A stretch of DNA of 64,000 bases from Microvelia longipes (Eukaryota > Arthropoda > Insecta > Hemiptera > Veliidae), in assembly GCA_018340805.1 (NCBI GenBank), contig JACMZG010001914.1, forward strand, positions 29,065,978-29,129,977, given 5' to 3'. The notes under the pieces were generated by a model. The model was given only the letters and a program-made list of their open reading frames with translations. It searched no databases and had not been told where the DNA came from. This document shows positions 39,345 through 49,929 of this stretch, piece after piece. Position numbers and translations under genes: made by a program. The number at the start of each line of letters is the position of its first letter. Positions within the stretch are counted from its first letter, which is position 1.

Positions 39345-40045
39345 AGTAGGAGCCGGACTTAAAAAAATGTTACTCATATTGTACAACTCCAAACTAAATG
39401 TTTTGGAAAATATACCTTAAATTATGAAAAAAATGTCTGCCTATTCATAGTGGAGAGTAGAGCCCTTCATACGATTGCGCATGCTCAAAATCTAATAAAA
39501 AAATCGTTTTCAGTTTTCGTTTTCATGAAATAATAAGTGGTTCCCTTTGGAATACGTGCAAAACATGATGCGAACATTTTATAAAGGAGATACAATTTCC
39601 AATAAAACGAGTGTTAAATCATCAAAATCGGATTACTACAACCACAGTTATGGCTCTTTCAAAAACACCAAAAATGGTTCATTTTTGCAACGTCAGCGAA
39701 TTTCTTTGAAAAAATAGTATATTTTTTGGCATTTTTGGCCCTTTAACAAATGCAATAATTTTAGTTGTAGTTATTCGATTTTGGCGAAAAAAACACTCGT
39801 TTTGTAGGACATTTTATCAGCTTTAAATCATGTTTCTTCATGTTTTGCGCACGACTCAACAGGAACCACTTATGGCAACAAAACTGGTTGCAATACAGTT
39901 TTTCAAATATTTTGTGCATGTGCATTTATATAAAAGACTCCACTCTAGGCAGACACTATGCTTTTCCTTCATAATTTAAGGTATATTTTCAGAAAAATTT
40001 GGTTTCAAGTAGTACAAAATGAGTTACATTTTTTAGGTCTGACTC
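39345..40045. mobile_element. large foldback element, about 330-bp arms
   Basis: Left arm landmarks ATGTTACTCATATTGTAC, AATATACCTTAAATTATGA, AGTGGTTCC, ACGAGTG and CAACGTCAGCGAATTTCTTT recur complemented in reverse order down the right arm (for example TCATAATTTAAGGTATATT at about 39969 and CACTCGTTTTGTAGGACATT at 39793). Almost no unpaired centre. No coding capacity. Confidence 0.8.
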
Positions 40046-40159
40046 TTGGACTAGTAGCACCAAAGAGCCTAGTAAAGTAAATTTAACTATCTCATATTTT
40101 ATATAAGTAAAGTGTTAATAAGCCGATTAACACTTCACTTTTATGTGAGAGGATTATAC

Positions 40160-40237
40160 ATTATCTGTATTATATAATAGAGAATTCTATATATTATATA
40201 ATAGAGGGGTATATATTATCTATATTATATAATAGAT
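40160..40237. repeat. AT-rich tandem repeat
   Basis: Several units of TATATTATATAATAGA with variable spacers. Confidence 0.75.
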
Positions 40238-41094
40238 TATACATGAAGAATCAAAGTTTTTTTAAACTAAATGTGAACTGATTAAGATTCGCAGAATCCA
40301 AGATAATTTTTTTCATATTTGTGTATAAATTCTATTTTTCGTCACACATGTGATGCATGCATGTTGTTGCATAAAAATGTAGGGGTGAAATTTAGGGTTT
40401 ACATTTAGGATGACATGTAGAGGATGCTATCAAATTAGAATCACTCGTAAATAGTATAAATAATCAAAAACAGTAAAAACAATTTAATTAATAAATTATC
40501 ATACGCACGTCAAATAAAGGATCACCAATAACTTCAATAAATAATCGTTGTGCACACTCACCGATGCATAAGAAACATCGATGATAATTGCTTACGCACT
40601 GTTGCACTCAAAAAGGCAAAATTAACCCTTACAAGATACCACCTTTACAAGTGCCATGCATGCGTGGAACGTCATATGTCTTTGCAATTAGAATGTAAAA
40701 TAACTTGATGCATGCAAATTGCAGTAATTTTCGATTTGCGGTGAGTGAAAGTTTTCCCCAGTTAGTTCTCTCGTCTAATTACAATCGAGAGCTGTTGTGG
40801 TTTAACACAACAGCTTTAATTAATAAATAGTTTCAAATCAAATACTATTGATTAAATTGATACGAACCTTATTTATAATTAATTTCTTTAATCAATACGG
40901 TTAAAAGCCGACCAAGAAATGAAAAAAATGGCAACGAGCTGTTGTTTTCAAGTTAATCCTATTATATTTGTTAGTATTTTTACATTTCAACGTTTATTTT
41001 TATTCCTTTTTTACCATATGTATACGGTAAAAAGCTTAGTAAAAGCGGCCGAGTCAGCTCTAGGAAAAGAGCTACCTCAGTAGTCACAATACTC
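40238..41094. other. AT-rich intergenic, no gene seen
   Basis: A short perfect hairpin GCTGTTGTG/CACAACAGC lies at about 40791-40814. Nothing else recognised. Confidence 0.5.
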
Positions 41095-41198
41095 GACCTC
41101 AGTATACTGGTCAGTATACCTGAGGTATACTGGTTAGTATACCTGAGGTATACTGGTTAGTATGCCTGAGGTATACTGGTTAGTATACCTCAGGTATA
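41095..41198. repeat. 23-bp minisatellite, about four units
   Basis: The unit CTGAGGTATACTGGTTAGTA plus TAC contains the inverted pair GTATAC...GTATAC. A similar AGTATACTGGTCAGTATACC starts the array and CCTCAGG closes it, so the array is partly palindromic overall. Confidence 0.9.
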
Positions 41199-41295
41199 AA
41201 AGGTCTATACTGACCTTTTACAGCCCGAAGATCTATTTGTACTACTTGAAAGAAATATTTGTGTTCAGCGCGCTAGCCCTATTTTTGAATTAACC

Positions 41296-41341
41296 AATTT
41301 TGAAAAGTTAGCGAACACTCTATTCGCTAATTTTTCAAAAT
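41296..41341. repeat. hairpin, 19-20-bp arms
   Basis: ATTTTGAAAAGTTAGCGAA and TTCGCTAATTTTTCAAAAT are complementary with one mismatch, around a CACTCTA loop. Confidence 0.85.
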
Positions 41342-41476
41342 TTGAAACAAATAATCATCTGTAAGTGATAAATCGGTCTTCAAGATTTAATTTCATACTG
41401 GTTACCAATTTGATAAATATAACACTTTATCTATTAATAAACTGCGTAGGCTTCCGCGGTTATTGGATGATTTTTA

Positions 41477-41632
41477 GGTCTTTCCGGTGGTGACGTGTCA
41501 ATTAGATAAAGAATCCGACGTTTTCGCTTCCACTGTGGGAGGCATCTTCAGGGATGTAGGACATCATGGATAGAAACACAATGCTCTACAAAACTGAACC
41601 CCCCCTGTTCAGTTTTGTAAAACTGAACAACC
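41477..41632 (+). repeat. composite repeat, head module (left copy)
   Basis: Nearly the same as 56390-56543 in the same orientation, sharing CTTCCACTGTGGGAGGCATC, TTCAGGGATGTAGGACATCA and GATAGAAACACAATGCTCTA. It ends in an inverted pair CAAAACTGAAC/GTTCAGTTTTG around a C-run. Non-coding. Confidence 0.85.
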
Positions 41633-42388
41633 AGTAGTATAGGGTGTGAGCGAGTCACCCGTGGTGTAGTGTTACGGTACAGGCCAATACTCAGAATGAA
41701 TGGACTTAGTCATGGTTTCAATCCCAGCACGGGCCTTAGGATTTTAATAAGAGGGATAAAATCTGCGTACACGTCCTTCAGAAGGGACGTAAAGCCGGTG
41801 GTCTCGAGCCTGTGCGTTGCAGGTACTCGCTAAAGATCCCTTACCCTACATGAAACTGGGTGGTAGGCAAAATTAGGCCCTCATTGTAGATTCATTATCA
41901 AATACTATCTGTTTCTGCCTTGTAGTTTAAAGTTTGGAAGTTTGGTTTAACAGAGAGATCACGTGTTGTTCCTAGTTTTCTTTCTTGACTATAAGAGTCA
42001 GTGAAAATATGTATGTTTGCTTGAAAAGCATGAGAGGAACCATAGAAATTCACGGCTCTTCTGTCTAGATTAGATGAAATATACCTACACTTGAAATTAG
42101 TATAGTAAATTGAAAAGAGTAGCTGGCAAAAAGGCCCAACAACGTGGCCTACTCTGCCTGGTAGTTACTACCACTCCCCCCATATTATTACTGCTACTAT
42201 TACTAAGGGTGTGGAGATAAAATCTGGTGAATATATCATACTTTTCGGTCCATTCCACCAACACTGTAATCATCCACCAAGCAATTGTCTCCACTTCATT
42301 CTCGATGGATGAAGAATAATAGAATAGGCCTGTAGACATAATAACCTAGAGCCTATTATGCCTACAGTGCACAGTTCTTTACACTTAC
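41633..42388 (+). repeat. composite repeat, tail module with tRNA-like head (left copy)
   Basis: About 756 bp, found complemented at 56544-57307. The tRNA-like part is 41656-41735: CCCGTG at the 5' side pairs with CACGGG at the 3' side, box A-like TGGTGTAGTGTTACGGTAC (one G fewer than the other copy) and box B-like GGTTTCAATCCC. After it come CCTTCAGAAGGGACGTAAAG and a long AT-richer tail ending CAGTTCTTTACACTTAC. This looks like a tRNA-derived SINE, or a SINE fused to another repeat, since 750 bp is long for a SINE. Confidence 0.75.
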
Positions 42389-42450
42389 CATTAGTCTGAG
42401 ACTCGGCTTTTCTTCTGAAAAGTCGAGCGCTAGAGGAGTTCATCGTATAA

Positions 42451-42736
42451 TGATAAATAAAAGATTCTCTCCACTTAATTACTTTATTCAAAACAAAGCT
42501 GGCTTTCAACCCCAAAAGGTCATCATTATTGGCGGTGAGATGAAGGAAAGGAAATAAAAGATTATTTATTAGATTTTTTTATTGTTGAGTTTTTCAGTCT
42601 CAACAATGAAAAGTTCTAATAAATAATTTCTATTTCCTTTCCTTCATCTCACTGGCACTGATGATGACTTTTTTGGGGTTGAAAGCCGGCTTTGTTTTTT
42701 TAATAAAGTAATTAATTGGAGAACTTTTATTTATCA
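42451..42736. mobile_element. foldback element with about 125-bp arms
   Basis: The left arm starts TGATAAATAAAAGATTCTC and the right arm ends ACTTTTATTTATCA. TTCAACCCCAAAA and TTTTGGGGTTGAA, AAGGAAAGGAAATA and its complement, and a central TTGTTGAG/CTCAACAA hairpin align in order. It begins 62 bp after the composite repeat. Confidence 0.85.
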
Positions 42737-44104
42737 TTAAAAATATTATATTTAACCGTGTACATCAGTCGTTTTCCCTAATGGTTTTAGATTCCTTCCA
42801 AATTTATTTTTTACACGAATCAATTACAGGCTCGAGGTCAAGCCTATATATTCCACTTCTTTAGCTACTTTATCGTTCTATTCATTTCCAGATATGCCAG
42901 TGTGAGCAGGGACCCAAATCGCAAAAACATTTAAGTGCTAGGATAGCTTTTTAGCATTCTAGTACAATAGAATAATTGATATTATGAAAGCTAACACTTT
43001 TAGAGCATATTAAGGTAAGATAAGCACATTAATAGAAGTCAGACAAACTTTTAATCATCTTCTGAGATATTAACTGACTAGCAATTAATAATTAATATAT
43101 TACTACCATTACTGAGAGCGCAAGGTGAATCAAAAAAAGGAGTGGGATAATTTTAATAGAAAAGTTAGAACTAAGTATACATGGTCACGCCCACATTCTC
43201 GCATGTCGTAGGGGGTTGTGACGTAGCCTGAAGACCTGAAATCTCTCCTTTATGATTGTTAGATTTAGGGTTGTATGGAGTTACAGTTACACTTATCTAT
43301 TTAATGCAAATTGAGTGTAGTATAAACTATTGAAACTAAGTTTCAATTATTTACGATTTAATGGGAGGAAATATCCAATACATGGTACGAAACATTTTTG
43401 CTAGTTCAAATGTATAAACCAAGAAGGTGCATATTTTTTTCTCTTTTTATAATGCTTTTCCTCTTATTATATGAGATATGAAAGTAAAAATATAAAAAAA
43501 TGTACGATTGATGTGTGTTTCTTTAGCTAAATACGTAATAGATTTACCTTGTAATATCGAAAAAGGAAAAATTTCAATATAATATATCAATGTAAATAAT
43601 AAAAATATAAATATAATATTTACTGAATAAAAAACAATCTGCATGGAAATGAAATACATACTACGAAATTGATTTTTAAAAGCAATATTTTTATATTATT
43701 TACTACATGGACTTATTGATGTAAAGGTATATTTAGTAACCAAGCATCTACTCGATCTATTGATAAAGTTAGTATTTTGCTAAAGTTTTCCAATATTATT
43801 ATTTGCTTTTATGCAAACATAATATCCAGCTTTTGGATTATATTTTATGATTTATTTATTATTTATTTATTTTTTATTATTAATGATTTTGGATTATATT
43901 ATATAATGATACTTTATTCACTACTTAAAAAATATTACAATAGATAGCCATAAAATCATTTAATTCGTTTCTATGTCCACGAAAGCCTTAAAAATACCTG
44001 CGGCCGGTCTATTTTTATTCCATTATTCTAAATTAATATATTAATGACAATATATTCCATAATGACAATCCTATTCTTCTTTACTCATTATCCTATTATT
44101 ATTT
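42737..44104. other. AT-rich intergenic, no gene seen
   Basis: Includes TTTATTTATTATTTATTTA-like runs near 43855-43880. A hydrophobic 70-codon minus ORF (43447-43659) has no support. Confidence 0.5.
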
Positions 44105-44110
44105 TTTTGG
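44105..44110. repeat. 6-bp target-site duplication, left
   Basis: TTTTGG immediately before the Polinton end; identical to 56170-56175. Six-base duplications are characteristic of Polintons. Confidence 0.88.
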
Positions 44111-44420
44111 AGTAGGGGCAAAAGGGGCTTCTGGAGCCGCCTCAACCACCGCCTCCACCTCCACCACCGCCTCCACCACCGCCTCCACACGCCTCACCTC
44201 CACCACCGCCTCCACCCCCGCACCACCACCCACCACCTCCTCCTCCACCGCCTCCTTCTCAACCATCTCTTTATAGTTTTATACACCCCCCCCCATTTCT
44301 TTTGCTTGCATAGTGTATATCAAGTGACAATTATGCTTTTTTGATAGTGTAATAACAGTAACATTAAATAATTGCTTGTAGTGTAATAACAGTAACATTA
44401 AATTGCTTGCATAGTGTAAA
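44111..44420 (+). repeat. left TIR of the Polinton, with GC-rich minisatellite
   Basis: Starts AGTAGGGGCAAAAGGGGCTT, then (CCTCCACCRCCG)n-like repeats to about 44265, then TTTCTTTTGCTTGCATAGTG and three partial copies of AGTGTAATAACAGTAACATT. The right TIR has one copy of the last block. Confidence 0.88.
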
Positions 44421-44574
44421 AAAGTTACTCTTAAATCCTATTATCCCTTTACCTTATTGATTTCAGTTTAAAAGATATTATAAAGTACAATTGTGTGTTT
44501 ATACTTTTTACTTAAAATATGTGGGTCTAAGGTTATTAAGATCTCGTGTTGGTGTAGCGCTTGGCTACGAGAGG
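44421..44574. other. Polinton sequence between TIR and promoter
   Basis: AT-rich, no ORF. Confidence 0.5.
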
Positions 44575-44604
44575 TATATAAGTCAACCCCCTCCACTCAT
44601 CAGT
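44575..44604 (+). promoter_or_regulatory. candidate Pol II core promoter of the Polinton
   Basis: TATATAAG at 44575-44582 and an arthropod-type initiator TCAGT at 44600-44604, with 27 bp from the first T of the TATA box to the initiator A. It lies just inside the TIR and points to the genes. Confidence 0.5.
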
Positions 44605-44673
44605 GAAGGACGTGCCTGAGTACACCCCCTTACAACTCTGGGTTGACTTAGTACGTCATACTTGCTATACTCT

Positions 44674-45005
44674 GAGCGGGAAGGCCAATATATTGGGACT
44701 TGCGAGAGGTGTGGCATCGCTGCAATACACACGGGTAATTCGATTACGAGTTGGGCAGCGACGGAGGGTCATCTCAGCCATTAGTAATTAAGAGTTTCCA
44801 AAACGTTGAGCGGGGAAGAAATTGTTGGCTGCGGGAGAAGGCGCAACGCTGCATTACTTACGGGAAATTACGTATTCGGAGTTGGCCGCGCCGGGGCGTC
44901 ATCGTCAAGCCATTAAAAATAAGATTTACCCTAAACGCTTGAGCGGGGAGTCAAATAATATGTGGCTGCGCAGCGTTCATCTTAGCCAAATTAACAAAAT
45001 TTACG
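44674..45005 (+). repeat. three-unit GC-rich tandem repeat in the Polinton leader
   Basis: Units start GAGCGGGAAGG (44674), GAGCGGGGAAG (44818) and GAGCGGGGAGT (44941). Units 1 and 2 share GCATCGCTGCAATAC/GCAACGCTGCATTAC, ACGGG(T/A)AATT and GGCGTCATC-like segments. Unit 3 lacks the middle. Overlapping ORFs in three frames follow from the repeats. Confidence 0.75.
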
Positions 45006-45840
45006 AAGTTTTGTCGGAAGTGCCGTCGGTATGTGTAGATATAGTGAGAGGTAGCGCCTCTGTAGCGCCGGCCGTCTTAAAAGGTTCCCTCTGAGGATCT
45101 CCTTCAGAGGGCATTGGGCATACGACCAATGTGCGGCGAGTTGGTTTTCGGGGCTATGCAGGTTTAGCGGGGCCCAACTCAGTACCGTGAAATGGAAGGT
45201 GATGCTGTTCGGTTACTCGGTTTATCCAATGTCACGGCCACCCCAGGCTCGGAAGAAGATACTCTCTTCGGGGTTCGCGTTCTCTGGGGGACTGCAGTGC
45301 GGCCTGGACGTATGGGACCCCTGCCGGTCGGTCTTCGGTGTGGCCCAGTCCATTTTGGTGTCTATGCTCGAAGGCCTTGCGTGGCTGCTGGTAGGGACTG
45401 CCAGCAGTTGGCCCTAACATGGAGGTGCTTGGGTTCACGGACTCACGCTTACTGTCACAGTTAGCGTGAGACTCTTCGGTGCGGCAACGCGTCCAGGCTC
45501 CTTGGAATGGTCGAAATGCGTACCTCTGCTTCAACTGCGGTCACCAAAGCGGAACTGCCGAGCACAGTCCGTCTCGCAATCCCGTCCCGGAGGTGGCTTC
45601 CCGCGGGAGTCTTCGATACTTTGCCCTTCGATGTGCGCGTACGGTTGGTGTCTCGCATGGCGGCGACCAGACGGCAGCCAATGTCAGCGTTGCTCTCTTG
45701 AAGAGCACGCTACTTGGTTGCTCACACTGTTTAAGACCTGTTCAAAAATACCCTTTATAGTCTCATATGCTTGTTCTAGAAACTCTTAGGAGCGAAGACT
45801 AATGAAGCGATGTTTTTCTTCAACTGAGCTGTAGTTAAAA
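45006..45840 (+). other. GC-rich Polinton leader region, unassigned ORFs
   Basis: Strikingly GC-rich, with overlapping ORFs on both strands (plus 45187-45417, 45466-45789, 45507-45701; minus 45232-45534, 45461-45658). None has a recognised domain. Several successive stem-loops are visible: CCCTCTGA/TTCAGAGGG at about 45089-45110, CATTGG/CCAATG, GAGTTGG/CCAACTC, and TCACGCT/AGCGTGA at about 45441-45468. A structured leader RNA or an exon with lost frame are both possible. Which strand or frame is used cannot be decided. Confidence 0.35.
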
Positions 45841-46068
45841 CTTTTTTGTTTTACTATATTTTCAGGAATTGACGGAGGGACACCAAGAGTGGGGCCTACT
45901 TTATGGCTTAATTAGATTCCTCTCGGACCGCTACGGTCCACGCATAGCGTGTATGCCTGGCATCTGGTGCGTGGTAGGACCGAAGGTCGTGGGGTAACCA
46001 CAAGTTCCCGGAGACGGCTATGGGGACAGGGAGAGTTGCTCTCTTCTATAGCGTTTTGTGTTCTGTTT

Positions 46069-46348
46069 CAGGGTTTGGAGCGCCAAGGCACTTCTTACAG
46101 TGGTGTTGGATCTCCTTGGCCTTGGAAATCGGATATGACACCAAGCAGTAAAATATTTTTGAGATTAGTCGACCAATCTGTCGTTGGACTTCGGCGGGCA
46201 TTTGAGGATATCAAGTTAATTCGAGGAGGTCACAAGAACTTTTGGAATTGACGAGGGCACACAGGTGGGAGCCGTTTTATAAAGACTCGGAGGCCAGGTA
46301 TCCCGCTGTGGTTGGACGTCTGCTTCATGCGGGGCGGGGATTGAAGGG
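46069..46348 (+). pseudogene. candidate spliced exon of an unassigned Polinton gene
   Basis: TTTTGTGTTCTGTTTCAG precedes 46072 as an acceptor with a polypyrimidine tract; GGATTGAAGG/GTAAGTATT at about 46348 is an excellent donor. One frame reads sensibly from the acceptor to TGA at about 46249 (GVGSPWPWKSDMTPSSKIFL). From about 46226 the neighbouring frame continues to the donor (ELLELTRAHRWEPFYKDSEA), so one indel near 46230-46245 breaks the exon. Another acceptor-like TATTTTCAG lies at about 45857-45865, so a multi-exon gene is plausible. The protein family is unknown to me. Confidence 0.45.
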
Positions 46349-46985
46349 TAAGTATTATTAATAGTTATATTTCTCAGTTTATTCAAAGACCCTTGTATAT
46401 ACCTTCACAAGGCAGGTTTAACCTGTCGCTTCCCCTTCATTGCTCTGGAGGTTGACAAGGGTATATAGTAGTAGGCGTCTGTCCTGTTCATTCGCCTGGC
46501 AGACTCCTAACGTTTGTTCTTGTTATAGGTGGCCAATGTTGATATTTCTTTCATAAAAGGAATAGTTTTATAACTTTTCTAAAAGTGGACATTTGTTTAG
46601 AGTCGATAAACTTTAACTTTTTTAAACATTTCAAGTGATTAATTCAGTGATTTAAGTGATTGTCAAGTGACCACGGACACAGAGTTCAAGTGCACGGTAG
46701 TGTGATGCTCGCTTTTCACCCGCTTGGATAGGCTTGCGAAGCATGAAATTGCCTGTTTATCCGCGCAGCGTTTAAGCTCGTTCTTGCGGTTGCTACTCTC
46801 GCCAGGATATTTATTGCGCACATATGAAACTGTTGCGCTCGATGGCCAGAAAAACGCGTGTGCAAGTGCGGTTAAAAATTTCAGTCGCCCAGTTCAAGGA
46901 GCGGGGATAAAGTGCGTGCGGAAGCTGAAAATAAATTAGAGTGTGAATCGGGGCGGGTGATTTGTTTACTCGTTGAGATGCTAAA
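46349..46985 (+). other. Polinton non-coding or intron-like stretch
   Basis: Follows the donor at 46348. It holds a GGTTTAACCTGTCGC segment, an AT-rich part and an ORF (46724-46939) of mixed composition with no domain. It may be intron plus the upstream part of the polymerase gene. Confidence 0.35.
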
Positions 46986-49905
46986 ATAGACATGACAGCT
47001 ACATGTTCAGTACCTTCGAATGTAAGTCGATATGTTGCGGTATATTTTTTTTTAAATAGATCAATTTGACAAGGCATAGAAGAATTGTGGCAACACACTG
47101 AAAGAGAAGCCGGAACCAAAATTTCAAAAACTCTTCTGGGGACCAAGCGTCAGAGAGGATTACGCCGTACAGACAGATTAAAAAACGGTTACATCTTTTT
47201 TCATTAGACCGTACAACGACGATTGACATTTCTAGGTCTGTGAGAGATATTGGTAAGAAACAAACCAGATTGCTTAAGGGAAAAGTGCTATTAAGCTAAC
47301 ATTTAGTGATTGCATTTTTACAACACCGCGAGAACTGTTTCTCACGCATTCAGACAACGAATAGGGCAGTTTATAAGCCACTGATATGGATGAATTTTTT
47401 TAAATCAGAATTTAAAAGATTACATCAGAAATGGACCGCATCAGGCGAGGGAGGTAGCTGTTCGATAGAGAGTCGACGGTCCTCCGGCAGTTTAAAATTA
47501 ATAGATTTTAAACCTCAAGGGAACCTTCTTTTATCAATTACATATTACTTTATAGTAGGAAGCTTTAAATGTTCAAAATGACGATTCTTTTGTTTTCAAA
47601 TACTCTATTTTGGTCAAAAACTTGTAATAATCCGCATCGACAATTAGTTATGAATTTACAACAACTTGGACTTCAGTAGTAGATTTTCCGAGGTCCTTTA
47701 GTTAAAATCAGTTATTTGAAAAGAAAATAATATGTAGTATCCATGTTTTTGGTATGCAGATATTGAAAGATAAAAGTTGACATTATTAGTTACCTTTTTA
47801 AAGGTAGTTAAGATTGAAACGACCACCCGCGATCTTTTACTAATACATGACGAGGAACTAGCATTACGTTTACATTTCAAATTTTATAGGCTAGTAGGTC
47901 ACAATAAGTAATCACCCGATAGTATTGCGGATATGTAAACGGTTTGCTTCTATTGGCGACGAACGGTATGACTAAGGAAGCCAAATTGGCGGCTCATAGA
48001 GATCGTGTTGTTGATGAAACAACCGTGTTCTGTGTTGAATGCCAGGTGATAAGCCATATGTTTCAATTTGAACACTTGGAGCGCTGCTCCGCGTTCTATG
48101 GTCGGTATACTGCGACATTGAGCTTTGCTGAGGTGATTTGCTATCCTGTCAGCCAAGATCCACTCAAAAATATACCATGCGTATCACTCCACGAGGCAGA
48201 CTCCGTTATTTGTTGCTATTTTAAAAGCAACTGAAAACTATACTTGGTATAGGTCACTTCCCTGATTGGCCGTTCTGTATCGTGGTCCTGACGTGGCGAA
48301 GCTTATTAATGTATCTATCGAAATTCTCGTCAGAGGTCGAAAGGTTTGATGATCTAAATCTCCGATGGATCTTAACAGAGGAGAAATTGTTGGAATTTAA
48401 TACTGGCGGTTAACTGTAGTATTTGTGTCAAAAACCGTTTTTCCGTCAGATTGTTAGGGTCGCAGACCTACCACGCCACGAAAAGTATAGGGGGGTTCCC
48501 TAACGGGTTGTAACGCTAAAAATATCGGACCCCAAATTTTTTACCCGTATATTTCACAATTAAGCGTTTACGGGAGTCATTCCTTATTCGAGAGTTGGGC
48601 TATGCGATTTGAAAAAATTATATTATTCCACTTACCGAGGAAAAGTTTATATTTTTACTAAATACTCGTAAAGATGAAATTGGATCATAGACAGTACCGT
48701 TTCTTAGGGACTAGTCTGACAACGTTGGCTAGTAGGTTACTCACTTTTAGAGAGCTCAGTACATTTTCTGCAGGACAGTCATCCCATGTGGGACAAGGAA
48801 AGGCGTGTTTTCGTACGTTATGTAGACTCGCTTAGAGACAGCTTGAAGACCAACTTTCACCAAAGAAGCGCTTTTACAACAAGCTAGTATTTTCAGGCGT
48901 ATTGAAGACCAGGCTCGAACACGTCAAAGTATGGTGAGATTCCTGTAAAACTTAGGGAGTATTTGTGCATATATCTCAACCCGATGTTTTTACTCGGCCA
49001 GATATATTTGAAACTTTAGAGACGTTACTTTAAAGATCATTTCCTAGATCCGGCGCATTACATACGCATGCCAGCCTGTCGTGGGATGCCATGCTCGTTC
49101 ATGGGTCAGGCTATGGATTTATAGTAGACTACGAATGCTATATGAGTAGAACGGAATACGCGGAGGAATATGTCAGGTTAGCCACAGAAATCGAAGCTAC
49201 ATAATATCTAGAATTATGAGAAGAAGGGAATCTGTTCGTTGCCTACTACGTCGATGCAACCATTGTACGGGTAGTGCATGTTCCAGCCGTTTCAACGCGT
49301 GGTTGGAAGTGGAAGACCAGACGTATTTACCGAACTGGATTTGATCTTACTGATGAGGAGTGGCGATGTATGGATACATGTTGGCGTTGTTTAGAGTACC
49401 CTCGTCGTTACCCAAAGCCACAAAAGCGATCTTCCCATTCTTATGCGAAAATCTTAAAACTCGAGCAGATGTTAACTCGTACCATTTGAACGGTAAGGAA
49501 AAATTATTTAGTTCACTTTCCTGCCTTGAGAAGGCAGTAAGTTTGGATTTAGGGTTGAAAATCAGTAGAGTATTGATGTTTTAAGATCACCTTGGCTAGC
49601 CTATTAGCATTTTGGAATTACTAATTTGAGAGCCACGTGCCTCTGATCGAAAAGATTTATACAGTTGTACAACACTCGGTTTTACGGCGGGCCAGGAAAA
49701 TGTAAGAAAGAGATAAATATGAAGCTTGGTAACACGAGAACGATTGAAGGAAGTTCAAAGCCGAGTTTCTGACAGGGACAAGTATTCACGAGAAATTTGC
49801 GGCAGTTCGTCACAGAAAATTTGTAAGTTTGAGTCAACCGATTTTACTTTGATGTCGATAATTGTTGGTCAAAATAAATGTTTATTCATTACCGATGTGA
49901 TGCAC
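46986..49905 (+). pseudogene. Polinton B-family DNA polymerase, heavily frameshifted and C-terminally incomplete
   Basis: Replicates the element (protein-primed in this family). The identification rests on palm-domain landmarks: DPAHY followed after a one-base shift by LSWDAML (49076-49096), a KEKLFSSL/LDLGLKI stretch at about 49494-49560, and ENVRKR with following sequence at about 49694-49730, then RHRKFVSLSQPI near 49810. These occur in the order and spacing of Polinton polymerases. The N-terminal exonuclease half (about 47000-48900) is too broken to score residue by residue. The second catalytic palm motif (YxDTDS type) was not found before the next ORF, and the length is below the usual 1000 or more residues, so an internal deletion near 49860-49910 is likely. 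Confidence 0.75.
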
Positions 49906-49929
49906 CGCTGATTTGGACCGAAAGCTTCG

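Noticed and set aside
41095..41198. Second CRISPR-like array
   Set aside because: Head-to-tail minisatellite without spacers.
41656..41735. Functional tRNA gene
   Set aside because: Has box A/B-like sequence but a damaged D-arm, no clear anticodon arm, and is part of a dispersed repeat.
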